Source: Bacillota bacterium (GTDB lineage: Bacteria; Bacillota; UBA4882; UBA8346). Taken from it: DNA of 64,000 nt. Made by a program: the position numbers and the translations under genes. Positions 1-8,024 of the stretch are shown one piece after another. The stretch spans positions 62,001 to 126,000 of the forward strand of contig JAFABB010000050.1 of NCBI GenBank assembly GCA_023426245.1, read 5' to 3'. Below the pieces are notes generated by a model. It was not told the DNA's origin. It searched no databases and saw nothing but the letters and a program-made list of their open reading frames with translations. Within the stretch, counting starts at the first letter, position 1. Each line of letters opens with the position of its first letter.

Positions 1-149
1 AAAATCATCGTCGCTGGAATCGATGGAAATCAAAATTTCCTGGAATGAAATGTAAACTTCTAGAGTAATGATAAGAATTCGGTTTGGAATAATATTTCTT
101 AGAATGGCGAGTGAACCAACTGAATATAAAAAAAATATTTTAAAATGGG

Positions 150-178
150 TTGAAAAATACCTTATATTGAATTATAAT
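150..178 (+). promoter_or_regulatory. Sigma-A-type promoter of the redox/encapsulin operon
   Basis: TTGAAA at 150-155 and TATAAT at 173-178 are separated by exactly 17 bp, about 50 bp upstream of the first start codon. The surrounding 230 bases are AT-rich and hold no coding sequence I can support. This is the only convincing promoter found before the terminator at 7652, so it may drive all eight genes. Confidence 0.7.
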
Positions 179-230
179 TACATTAATATTTTACTTAGTT
201 AAATATTTTTGTGGTTAAGGAGATGGATAA

Positions 231-1946
231 ATGGTTCAAAAGGATTCGATTACAATTGTACTTTGCGGGGAAGCCGGACAAGGTATTCAAACCATTGAGG
301 CCTTTTTGACTCAGCTCTTTAAAAATGCCGGATTTCATATTTTTGCCGCTAAAGAATATATGTCAAGGATTCGGGGCGGCTGCAATTCCACGGAAATTAG
401 AGTTTCTTCCCATCCCGTGGCTGCATTCTCCGAACCGATCGATCTTTTGATACCCCTTGACAAGGAAGCGATTCCTCATTTAGGGAAAAGGATAATCTCA
501 GAAACTAAAATAATCGGTGAAGTTGCCAAGATACTTCCTCCGGATGGTATTTCCGTAGAAGATGTTCCTTTTTCAAAAATAGCTGCCGAAATTGGGAACC
601 CGGTATTCGCTAATACGATAGCCTGTGGTGTAATTGCGGGTCTGTTCGCTATTTCTCCTGAACTAACTTCGAATCAGGTGAGAAAATTTTTTGCCTTAAA
701 AAGTGATGAGATTGTTAATAAGAATTTAGTGGCGGTCGAAAGAGGTTATCAATTAGGGATTCAACTTCGTACCGTACACTCCGGTCAATATCTATTCGAC
801 TTGCCCGTCGATTCTAGCGTTCAAAATCATATGATTGTCAATGGCGCAGAAGCCGTTTCCTTAGGAGCTCTGGCGAGCGGCTGTAATTTTATCTCTTCAT
901 ATCCAATGTCTCCAGGAACGGGAGTGCTCACCTATTTGGCTCAATACTCAAGTGACTTCCCGATAGTTGTTGAGCAGGTTGAAGATGAGATTTCCGCTAT
1001 CAATATGGCTTTGGGAGCTTGGTATGCTGGTGCCCGCGCGATTGTTACAACCTCCGGAGGAGGTTTCTCTCTAATGACTGAAGGAATCAGCCTGGCCGGA
1101 ATGATTGAATCACCTGTAGTCGTTCATCTGGCCCAACGTCCGGGGCCGGCAACCGGTTTGCCGACACGGACCGAACAAGGGGATTTGGAATTGGTCGTTT
1201 ATGCGGGCCATGGGGAGTTCCCCAGGATTGTCCTGGCTCCTGGTAACATTGAAGAAGCTTTTTATCTTACGCAAAAAGCTTTTCAATTGGCGGATCAATT
1301 TCAAGTACCGGTCTTTGTCCTTACCGATCAATATCTTGTCGATTCCTACAGTGATATTCCGGTACTTGATCCAACAAGGTTCCCGGTGGCAGGGCAGATA
1401 GTAGAGACTTCTCCCGATTATCAACGCTATCGATTCACGAGTACAGGAATCTCACCCCGCGGTATTCCTGGTTACGGTAAGGGACTGGTGGGAGTTGACA
1501 GTGACGAACACGATGAAGTAGGGCATATTACAGAAGATTTGGATTTGCGGATCCGGATGAATCAAAAGAGGCTTAAAAAGTTGTCTTATATTAAAGAAGC
1601 CAGTATTTCTCCGGAATTGGTTGGAAATCCCGATTACCGTACTCTGCTCATCGGTTGGGGCTCCACTTATGAAATGGTCAAGGAAGCAATGAAGATGCTT
1701 GATCGTGCTGAACTGGCATTTCTTCATTTCAAACAAGTTTTTCCCTTGCCGCCTGAGACTTCAACCTATCTTAAAAAGGCAACCCGAGTGGTTGTCATTG
1801 AGAGTAACGCCACGAATCAGTTTGGTAAAATAATTAAGTTGGCAACAGGTATTTCAATTCAAAACCAAATTCTGAAATATAACGGAATGCCGTTTTCCGT
1901 CGAGGAACTCGTGGAAAGAATTCTGGAAATATGCGGGGAGGAGTGA
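231..1946 (+). CDS. korA: 2-oxoacid:ferredoxin oxidoreductase, fused gamma-alpha subunit
   Basis: 571 aa. This subunit of a CoA-dependent 2-oxoacid:ferredoxin oxidoreductase acts in the cytoplasm with the beta subunit encoded next, interconverting a 2-oxoacid with acyl-CoA, CO2 and reduced ferredoxin. The N-terminal 190 residues are the gamma domain (GEAGQGI near residue 13, then SRIRGG). Residues from about 200 on are the alpha (pyrimidine-binding) domain, with SYPMSPGTG, VEQVEDE and TTSGGG. This gamma-alpha fusion is typical of KorA-type enzymes; the oxoacid used cannot be read from sequence. The start is supported by AAGGAGAT 9 bp upstream. No ferredoxin-like delta subunit is present. The distance to korB is 5 bp, suggesting translational coupling. 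Confidence 0.88.
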   Translation: MVQKDSITIVLCGEAGQGIQTIEAFLTQLFKNAGFHIFAAKEYMSRIRGGCNSTEIRVSSHPVAAFSEPIDLLIPLDKEAIPHLGKRIISETKIIGEVAKILPPDGISVEDVPFSKIAAEIGNPVFANTIACGVIAGLFAISPELTSNQVRKFFALKSDEIVNKNLVAVERGYQLGIQLRTVHSGQYLFDLPVDSSVQNHMIVNGAEAVSLGALASGCNFISSYPMSPGTGVLTYLAQYSSDFPIVVEQVEDEISAINMALGAWYAGARAIVTTSGGGFSLMTEGISLAGMIESPVVVHLAQRPGPATGLPTRTEQGDLELVVYAGHGEFPRIVLAPGNIEEAFYLTQKAFQLADQFQVPVFVLTDQYLVDSYSDIPVLDPTRFPVAGQIVETSPDYQRYRFTSTGISPRGIPGYGKGLVGVDSDEHDEVGHITEDLDLRIRMNQKRLKKLSYIKEASISPELVGNPDYRTLLIGWGSTYEMVKEAMKMLDRAELAFLHFKQVFPLPPETSTYLKKATRVVVIESNATNQFGKIIKLATGISIQNQILKYNGMPFSVEELVERILEICGEE

Positions 1947-1951
1947 AAAAG

Positions 1952-2797
1952 ATGAATACTATAGATTCAGCCGATATCAGTTGGTGTCCCGGATGCGGGA
2001 ATTTCGGAATTTTGAATATTTTAAAACAGGCCCTGACGGAGCTCAACGTACAACCTGAAAATTTGGTGATGGTTTCCGGAATCGGCCAGGCTGCCAAAAT
2101 ACCTCACTATTTACAGTGTAATTTCTTTAACGGATTACATGGGCGGGCTCTACCGCCGGCGACCGCAATCAAAGCGGTAAATCCAGGATTAACAGTGATT
2201 GCCGAGAGCGGTGAAGGCGATATGTACGGTGAAGGGGGTAACCATTTTCTTCATACCATCCGCCGCAACCCGGATATCACCAATATTGTCCATAATAATA
2301 TGGTTTATGGATTAACCAAGGGTCAAGCTTCTCCCACCAGTGGTCAAGGTTTTCAAACACCGATCCAAATCAATGGAGTTACCCATGATCCTTTTAATCC
2401 TATGGCGGTAGCTTTGGGCTTGAACGCATCTTTTGTGGCCCGGGCTTTTATGGGTGATCCAGCTCAGACCAAAGAAATCTTCAAAAAAGCAATCTTACAC
2501 CGGGGTTATGCCTTGGTGGATGTTTTGCAGCCATGTGTTTCATTTAATAAACATAATACATATCAATGGTTTAAAGAACATACCTATTATCTGGATGAAA
2601 CTCATGACCCGCATAACCGGGTTGCCGCTTTCTCCAAAGCTATCGAAACTGAGAAATTACCTTTAGGAGTTTTTTATATTCATCCCAAAAAAACCTTTGA
2701 AGATAATTTGGGGCTCTATCAGGGAAATGATAAACCTCTCTATCAAAGGGAAGTCGATATGAATCGGATAAAAAAATGGATATCGGCAAGAAAATAA
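1952..2797 (+). CDS. korB: 2-oxoacid:ferredoxin oxidoreductase, beta (TPP) subunit
   Basis: 281 aa from the ATG at 1952, which has GGGGAGGAG just upstream; the earlier ATG at 1931 lies inside the previous gene and before that ribosome site. The protein has the cluster-binding WCPGCG motif near the N-terminus and a TPP/Mg region GEGDMYGEGGNH followed by RRNPD, and NNMVYGLTKGQ as in KorB/PorB subunits. The usual GDGD is written GEGD, a mild variant. It forms the catalytic half of the oxidoreductase with the preceding gamma-alpha chain. Its presence in an operon with ferritins, encapsulin and superoxide reductase suggests it supplies reduced ferredoxin or rebuilds carbon flow under oxidative stress; that link is inference. 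Confidence 0.88.
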   Translation: MNTIDSADISWCPGCGNFGILNILKQALTELNVQPENLVMVSGIGQAAKIPHYLQCNFFNGLHGRALPPATAIKAVNPGLTVIAESGEGDMYGEGGNHFLHTIRRNPDITNIVHNNMVYGLTKGQASPTSGQGFQTPIQINGVTHDPFNPMAVALGLNASFVARAFMGDPAQTKEIFKKAILHRGYALVDVLQPCVSFNKHNTYQWFKEHTYYLDETHDPHNRVAAFSKAIETEKLPLGVFYIHPKKTFEDNLGLYQGNDKPLYQREVDMNRIKKWISARK

Positions 2798-2841
2798 CTT
2801 TTTCAATCATAGAAACACGTAATGAAGGGAGGGATTATACG

Positions 2842-3114
2842 ATGGATGCCTTGGAAATTGCAATGAAAATGGAACAGGGCGGTGAAATCTTCCACCCCGA
2901 ATTGGCCAGAAACACTAATAATCCCGGTTTTAAGGAAATTTACACCCGGCTGGCGGAGGAAGAAGCGGCTCATTATCAACATTTTAAAAATATACAGTCA
3001 GTGACGGAGACGGCGATTTTGAAAAATGCCGACAATATTTCTAGGAAAACGATTGTTAAGGATGAGCTTAAAAACCAGGACTCGAGTCAGCTTGAGTCAT
3101 ATCAAAAGGATTAA
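2842..3114 (+). CDS. Half-length rubrerythrin/ferritin-like protein
   Basis: 90 aa from the ATG at 2842, preceded by AAGGGAGGG. An upstream in-frame ATG at 2776 would overlap korB and is rejected. Residues 1-52 form two predicted helices: helix A carries E11 and E15 and helix B carries E42-A-A-H45, the ExxH diiron signature of rubrerythrins. Family members normally have about 150 residues with a second pair of helices. Here the protein stops after a charged tail, and no ferritin-like reading frame follows in the 74 bp to the next gene. It could assemble as a dimer to build one diiron site, as EncFtn does, or be a remnant. It sits in the redox operon before a nitroreductase. Confidence 0.72.
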   Translation: MDALEIAMKMEQGGEIFHPELARNTNNPGFKEIYTRLAEEEAAHYQHFKNIQSVTETAILKNADNISRKTIVKDELKNQDSSQLESYQKD

Positions 3115-3188
3115 CGACCAATGACCTAGGTTGAAACGGTGAATTTATCCATTTTGAAGAATATTGAAATTGAAAAGAGGGAATAACC

Positions 3189-3800
3189 ATGGATTTTAAT
3201 AAAGTTGTTACCGAAAGACGTTCCGTGAATTTTTTTAAGCCTGAGCATAAAATCGGGGAAGATGTTTTGAAGGATGTAATTAATTTGGCTACGCTGGCTC
3301 CATCGGCATTTAATTTGCAACCGTGGGAAATTATTGCGGTAAAATCGGCGGAAGCGAAAGAGAGACTTTTTCCGCTCACCGGCAATCAGCCAAAAATCAA
3401 AGAAGCGCCGGTAACTTTGATCATTGTTGGAGATTTGAATGGGTACAAAGCGGTTAATCCGGCTTGGGATAATTTAAAAGTCATGCTTGACAAAGAAGCG
3501 CTGGAAAATGCCCAGCAGTATGCAGCGGCCTTATACGGTTCCTCGGAGGAACGCCGGATTAAATTTGCTGAAAGCAACGCGGCTTTACTGGCAATGTCCA
3601 TTATGTATGTTGCCAAGGACTTTGGCATTGATTCCCATCCAATGAGCGGGATTGATTTTGAGGGAATCAGGAAAGAGTTCGGTTTAGATGAAAACAAAAC
3701 AGTAGTGATGTTGATTGCCTTGGGATATTTTGATGAATCCAAAACCTTGTACCCCAGACAGAAACGTAAAAGTTACTCTGATATCGTCAAGGAATTATAA
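3189..3800 (+). CDS. Nitroreductase-family flavoprotein
   Basis: 203 aa, in the usual 190-220 range. The N-terminal ERRSVNFF stretch and APSAFNLQPW near residue 40 match the FMN-binding signature of nitroreductases. The C-terminal half has a GIDFEGIRKEFGL-type helix and ALGYFDE, both usual in the family. Such enzymes use NAD(P)H and FMN to reduce nitro compounds, quinones or other electron-poor substrates; the physiological substrate is unknown. GAGGGAATAACC precedes the ATG. It lies between the half-rubrerythrin and transketolase genes, all on one strand with gaps under 85 bp, so it is probably co-transcribed with the stress genes. Confidence 0.85.
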   Translation: MDFNKVVTERRSVNFFKPEHKIGEDVLKDVINLATLAPSAFNLQPWEIIAVKSAEAKERLFPLTGNQPKIKEAPVTLIIVGDLNGYKAVNPAWDNLKVMLDKEALENAQQYAAALYGSSEERRIKFAESNAALLAMSIMYVAKDFGIDSHPMSGIDFEGIRKEFGLDENKTVVMLIALGYFDESKTLYPRQKRKSYSDIVKEL

Positions 3801-3881
3801 ATTGCCTGTTACCGAATTTAGCTGGTTTTCTGAGTAATTTGGTAAAGTATTTTTTGGAACGCTTTACGAAAGGAGATTACG

Positions 3882-5867
3882 ATGGTAGATTCCGATGAAA
3901 TGATAATCAGTTCATTAAAAATCTTATCCGCTGAAGCTGTTGAAAAAGCGAAATCCGGGCATCCGGGAATGCCGTTAGGATCGGCTCCTTTCATCTATGA
4001 ACTATGGAAAAATCACTTGCGATTTAATCCGAGTCATCCGGACTGGATTAATCGGGATCGTTTTGTTCTTTCGGCAGGTCACGCTTCCATCCTGCTCTAC
4101 ACACTTTTATTTGCTTTCGGTTTTGAACTCTCTGTTGACGACCTTCGCAGTTTTCGACAAAGGGGAAGCAAAACACCGGGGCATCCTGAGTATAAGCACA
4201 CTCCAGGGGTGGAAGCAACTACCGGACCTTTGGGCCAAGGATTGGCAAATGCAGTGGGGATGGCTATTGCCGAAGAATATTTGGCGGCGGAATTCAATCG
4301 TCCCGGTTACAACTTAATCGATCATTATACTTATGTTCTTTCGGGCGACGGTTGCATGATGGAAGGGATTACCTCTGAAGCTGCTTCACTTGCAGGAACT
4401 TTAGGCCTCGGCAAACTGATCGTTTTTTATGACTCCAATGGGATCACCATTGAAGGGGATACACAGATTGCTTTCGGTGAAGATGTTGGGAAACGTTTTG
4501 AAGCTTACAAATGGCAGGTTCTGAAAGTTGCCGATGGCAAAAATCTTCAAGCAATCGATGAGGTAATTCAAACAGCCAAAAGCGAGCGCTCTAAGCCGAC
4601 ATTGATTATTGTCACCACCCAGATCGCCGATGGCGCTCCCCCGAAACAGGGAACAGCGGCGGCCCATGGAGAACCATTGGGTGCAGATGCACTCAAGATG
4701 TTGAGAGAAAATTGCGGATGGGCAGGGTTTGAAGCGTTTCGGGTTCCCGATGAACTTATGGCTAATCGGATGGCCTACTGTCAAAAAGGGTCCTTGCTCC
4801 AAAAAGAATGGCAGGAATTATTTGAAAAATATTGTTTGGAGTTTCCGGTCCTGGCCAGTGAATGGGAAATATGGTTCGGGGAAGTTGATGAAAGAAAACT
4901 TCGAAAAACATTAACCTCCTTTAATTTTTCCGATCAGGTGAAGGCTACCAGAAGTGCTTCGGGAGAAATTATGAACCTCATGGCCAGTAACTACCCCAAT
5001 TTATTCGGGGGCGCCGCTGATTTGGCTCCATCTACCAAGACTAGGCTTACTGAAAAGGGGGACTTTTCTCGGGATAACCGTTTTGGAGCCAACTTGCACT
5101 TTGGGATCAGGGAACATGCCATGGCGGCAATTGGAAACGGGATTGCGCTTCATGGCGGTTTAATACCGTATTGCTCGACTTTTCTGGTGTTTTCCGACTA
5201 CATGAAGGGCGCTATGCGACTTTCCGCACTTATGAGATTGCCGGTAATTTATATTTTGACCCACGACAGTATCGGGGTCGGTGAAGACGGACCTACCCAT
5301 CAACCTGTAGAACAAATTGCCGGCTTAAGAGCTATTCCCAATATGACCGTAGTCAGGCCGGCAGATGCCAGAGAGACAGCTGCGGCTTGGCATATGGCCC
5401 TGACCAACCGTAAGGGGCCAACGGTTTTGGTTTTGACCCGACAAAATGTTCCTGCGATAGAGGGCACCGGTATGGACGCCTGTAAAGGGGCATATATCGT
5501 CATGGATTCTGAAAAACCTGTTCCCGATTTGATTTTAATTGCATCAGGTTCAGAAGTACAATTGGCCTTCCAGTCTGGGAAGATACTGAGGGATAAGGGA
5601 GTCAATGTTCGGGTCGTGAGTATGCCCTGTTGGGAAGCATTTGAATCCCAGGATGAACAGTATCGGCAAAGCGTTTTACCCAAGGATGTTCAAAGACGTT
5701 TGGCAATCGAAGCGGGATCTGGTTTCGGCTGGCATAAATATACCGGTATGAACGGTGCGATTATCGCAATTGATCAATTCGGAATATCAGCCCCGGGAGA
5801 AATTGTTTTTGAAGAATATGGTTTCACCATAACCAATGTTGTTGAAAAAGCAATGAATTTGTTGTAA
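3882..5867 (+). CDS. tkt: Transketolase
   Basis: 661 aa, full length. A TPP-dependent cytoplasmic enzyme that moves two-carbon ketol units between pentose-phosphate and glycolytic sugars. Visible motifs in order are SGHPGMPLGSAP, the GHAS segment, GPLGQGLANAVGMA, the TPP-binding GDGCMMEG stretch and DSNGITIEGD. The pyrimidine domain follows with FGIREHAM (catalytic Glu) and HDSIGVGEDGPTHQPVEQ. The start has AAAGGAG 8 bp upstream. It stands 82 bp after the nitroreductase and 52 bp before EncFtn. In the stress operon it may support NADPH supply through the pentose-phosphate pathway, but it could simply be the housekeeping copy. Confidence 0.95.
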   Translation: MVDSDEMIISSLKILSAEAVEKAKSGHPGMPLGSAPFIYELWKNHLRFNPSHPDWINRDRFVLSAGHASILLYTLLFAFGFELSVDDLRSFRQRGSKTPGHPEYKHTPGVEATTGPLGQGLANAVGMAIAEEYLAAEFNRPGYNLIDHYTYVLSGDGCMMEGITSEAASLAGTLGLGKLIVFYDSNGITIEGDTQIAFGEDVGKRFEAYKWQVLKVADGKNLQAIDEVIQTAKSERSKPTLIIVTTQIADGAPPKQGTAAAHGEPLGADALKMLRENCGWAGFEAFRVPDELMANRMAYCQKGSLLQKEWQELFEKYCLEFPVLASEWEIWFGEVDERKLRKTLTSFNFSDQVKATRSASGEIMNLMASNYPNLFGGAADLAPSTKTRLTEKGDFSRDNRFGANLHFGIREHAMAAIGNGIALHGGLIPYCSTFLVFSDYMKGAMRLSALMRLPVIYILTHDSIGVGEDGPTHQPVEQIAGLRAIPNMTVVRPADARETAAAWHMALTNRKGPTVLVLTRQNVPAIEGTGMDACKGAYIVMDSEKPVPDLILIASGSEVQLAFQSGKILRDKGVNVRVVSMPCWEAFESQDEQYRQSVLPKDVQRRLAIEAGSGFGWHKYTGMNGAIIAIDQFGISAPGEIVFEEYGFTITNVVEKAMNLL

Positions 5868-5918
5868 AGCAGGCGTGAAGTTTATTTTAATAATGGGAAT
5901 CGGAAAGGAGACTAAAAA

Positions 5919-6293
5919 ATGCCGAATTTTGCAAACCCTTTTCAGGGAAACGTGAATCGAAAAATGTCCAAAGAGGAATTGATACAAGCGGTCCGTCTGG
6001 ATATCGCCGGGGAATTGGAGGCGATCTACCTCTATGATGCCCATGTACAGGCAACGGACGATCAGCTTGCCAAAAAAGTAATCGCCGATATCCGCGATGA
6101 AGAAAAAGCTCATGTCGGGGAATTAATGACCCTGCTACGAGCTTTAGATCCTGAGGAAGCGGCCCATTTCGCAAGTGGAGAGGGAGAAGTCAAAGAAATG
6201 CTTGAAGAGTTGGGATTTACCAGTAATATTTCAATCGAGTCCGAAAAAAAGGGAACCGACTCAAGTACTGTAGGTAGTTTAATTGGAAAATAA
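5919..6293 (+). CDS. Encapsulated ferritin-like protein (EncFtn), encapsulin cargo
   Basis: 124 aa. A half-ferritin that builds ferroxidase sites across subunit interfaces and is packaged inside an encapsulin shell to store oxidised iron. Residues 16-90 match EncFtn: E32, E62 and H65 fall exactly at the numbering reported for the characterised Rhodospirillum rubrum protein, inside ELEAIYLYDAH and RDEEKAHVGEL, followed by the conserved LDPEE and GEGEV. The tail ends in STVGSLIGK, which matches the short encapsulin targeting peptide (xLTVGSL-type) after a flexible, charged linker. The shell gene begins 20 bp downstream. Ribosome site GGAAAGGAG lies 8 bp before the ATG. Confidence 0.93.
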   Translation: MPNFANPFQGNVNRKMSKEELIQAVRLDIAGELEAIYLYDAHVQATDDQLAKKVIADIRDEEKAHVGELMTLLRALDPEEAAHFASGEGEVKEMLEELGFTSNISIESEKKGTDSSTVGSLIGK

Positions 6294-6312
6294 GCAGAGG
6301 AGGTAAAGGACG

Positions 6313-7149
6313 ATGGAGTTTTTGTTAAGAGAGGATTCCCCATTTTCAAGCCAGCAGTGGAGTCAAATGGATGAAATGGTGATAAAAACGGCCCGGCAGA
6401 CTTTGGTGGGAAGAAAGTTTCTACATATTTTCGGCCCCTTGGGAGCGGGCGCACAAAGTATACCCGTTGATGAGTACGGTGAAATTCCTCCGGGAGAAAC
6501 CAGTTTCTTTGGTGATGGTGAATATGCCCCACTTAAAGTGAACGCCAGAAAATTCGCAGAAATACCGATGATTTTTCAAGATTGTACTATTTCCTGGCGG
6601 GACTTGGAAAACAGCAGACAATTTGGATTGCCTTTGGATCTTTCTCCGCTGGCAGGCGCAGCCGCGGTTTGTTCCAAGAAGGAAGATACCTTGATTTTCT
6701 GGGGAAATAAGGAACTAGGGTTCGAAGGACTTGTGAATGCTTCCGATGTAGAACATCTTGAAAAGAAGAACTGGCTGGAAGGGGAGAGTCCATTTCAAGA
6801 TGTTGCCGCTGCTATAAAATTTTTTCAAGATCGCGGGTTGACTGGAAAAGTAGCACTAGCCGTAAGTCCCGATCTTTTTATGCAGATGCAGCGAATCCAA
6901 CCCAAAACCGGGGTTCTGGAAATCGACCGGGTCAAAGAATTAGTCGGCGGCAATTTATTTCAGACATCGGTACTTGGTTCGAACAAGGCTGTACTTGTTT
7001 GCCCGGAACCTCAAAATATGGATCTGGTTGTCGGTCAGGATATGGTAACCGCTTATTTAGGGCCTGAAAAATTAAATCATGAATTGCGTGTTTTAGAAAC
7101 AGCTCTTTTGCGGTTGAAAAGGAAGGATGCCGTAGTGGTGATGGAATAG
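6313..7149 (+). CDS. Encapsulin nanocompartment shell protein (family 1)
   Basis: 278 aa, a usual length for family 1 encapsulins (linocin M18-like). These HK97-fold proteins self-assemble into an icosahedral shell loaded with cargo that bears a C-terminal targeting peptide. Support: the N-terminus LLREDSPFSSQQWSQMDE followed by ARQTLVGRKFLHIFGPLGAG; the IPMIFQDCTISWRDLE segment; the VALAVSPDLFMQM stretch; and the C-terminal DLVVGQDMVTAYLG region. The cargo gene lies immediately upstream. GCAGAGGAGG precedes the start. The shell plus EncFtn should form an iron-storage compartment. Coupling with superoxide reductase 71 bp downstream suggests a joint role in limiting Fenton chemistry. Confidence 0.95.
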   Translation: MEFLLREDSPFSSQQWSQMDEMVIKTARQTLVGRKFLHIFGPLGAGAQSIPVDEYGEIPPGETSFFGDGEYAPLKVNARKFAEIPMIFQDCTISWRDLENSRQFGLPLDLSPLAGAAAVCSKKEDTLIFWGNKELGFEGLVNASDVEHLEKKNWLEGESPFQDVAAAIKFFQDRGLTGKVALAVSPDLFMQMQRIQPKTGVLEIDRVKELVGGNLFQTSVLGSNKAVLVCPEPQNMDLVVGQDMVTAYLGPEKLNHELRVLETALLRLKRKDAVVVME

Positions 7150-7219
7150 CTCGCTATATCGTTTTGTGACTTTAGTAAAGATAATTAAATTCCCAAATAA
7201 ATTTAAGGAGGAGTTCAAA

Positions 7220-7600
7220 ATGGCTGCAAAACTAGATATCTACAAATGTCCCCATTGTGGAAATATGGTCGAAGTGGTTCATGGAGGAGGCGGACAGCTG
7301 ATCTGTTGCGGGGAACCGATGACGTTGGTTACCGAGAATTCGGTGGATGCCTCTAAGGAAAAGCATGTTCCGGTTATAGAGAAAACTGAAACCGGGTACA
7401 AAGTCACAGTGGGAAGCATTGCCCACCCTATGGAAGAAAAACATTATATTGAATGGATTGAGCTTATCGCCGACGGTAAATCCTATCGCCAGTTTCTAAA
7501 TCCGGGCGAGGCTCCGGAAGCTGTTTTCTGCATTTCTGCTCAAACGGTAACTGCCCGGGAGTATTGCAATGTGCATGGACTTTGGAAAAATGAAGCATAA
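7220..7600 (+). CDS. dfx: Desulfoferrodoxin (superoxide reductase)
   Basis: 126 aa from the ATG at 7220, preceded by AAGGAGG 7 bp upstream; a farther upstream in-frame start is rejected because it lacks a ribosome site. The N-terminal domain (residues about 9-30) has YKCPHCG and ICCGEPM, the four Cys of the desulforedoxin-type Fe(SCys)4 centre. The C-terminal neelaredoxin domain has KHVPVI, the HPMEEKHYIEWIEL histidines and the CNVHGLW Cys-His pair that bind the catalytic Fe(His)4Cys site. It reduces superoxide to peroxide without releasing oxygen, as in anaerobes. It is the last gene before the terminator. Confidence 0.95.
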   Translation: MAAKLDIYKCPHCGNMVEVVHGGGGQLICCGEPMTLVTENSVDASKEKHVPVIEKTETGYKVTVGSIAHPMEEKHYIEWIELIADGKSYRQFLNPGEAPEAVFCISAQTVTAREYCNVHGLWKNEA

Positions 7601-7651
7601 TATCTGATAGTGATTCAATCTTTCGATTGTAAGTTTAATAACCAAAATATG

Positions 7652-7690
7652 AAAGCGCCATACGGAGTTACGACTGTTATGGTGCTTTTT
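7652..7690 (+). terminator. Rho-independent terminator after dfx
   Basis: AAAGCGCCATA at 7652-7662 pairs with TATGGTGCTTT at 7678-7688 (11 bp, one G-U) around a 15-nt loop and runs into TTTTTATT. It closes the redox/encapsulin operon. Confidence 0.75.
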
Positions 7691-7985
7691 ATTGCCCCAA
7701 ACTGTTCTTCGGTTTATTAAAAAAATCACCTCCTTATTTTTCAACGGATAATTTCTAATAGTTTTACGATTAGTTTCAAACGAAATTTAATGAAATAATG
7801 CGGAAGTTAGTTCCAGTCAAATAACCCTCTGCATGATTTACGGATATCCAATTTTAGAAAACTATTTCTAATAGTTATCGTTTCTGATTTTTGAACTCAG
7901 AGATTGGGTCAATGAAGAAGAGCGAAAAATTATTTCGAAAAGTTACGAATTATAATCAAAAAGTTTTGGAAATGGGATTATAAAC
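7691..7985. other. Intergenic region with a 13-bp direct repeat before deoR
   Basis: No coding sequence is supported here. The 13-mer ATTTCTAATAGTT occurs at 7751-7763 and again at 7864-7876, each followed by TTACG or ATCG. Two copies 113 bp apart upstream of a DeoR-family gene could be looping operator sites for that regulator; this is inference from position only. Confidence 0.4.
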
Positions 7986-8012
7986 TTGACATTTGAAACA
8001 AAACAATATAAT
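7986..8012 (+). promoter_or_regulatory. Probable promoter of the deoR-led sugar module
   Basis: TTGACA at 7986-7991 is followed by TATAAT at 8007-8012 with a short 15-bp spacer; the overlapping TAATAT at 8009-8014 would give 17 bp. The predicted transcript would begin only a few bases before the ATG at 8025, so the regulator message may be nearly leaderless. Confidence 0.6.
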
Positions 8013-8024
8013 ATATGGTTGTAA

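Noticed and set aside
2776..2841. Longer start for the half-rubrerythrin
   Set aside because: Would overlap korB and lacks a ribosome site; ATG 2842 has AAGGGAGGG just upstream.
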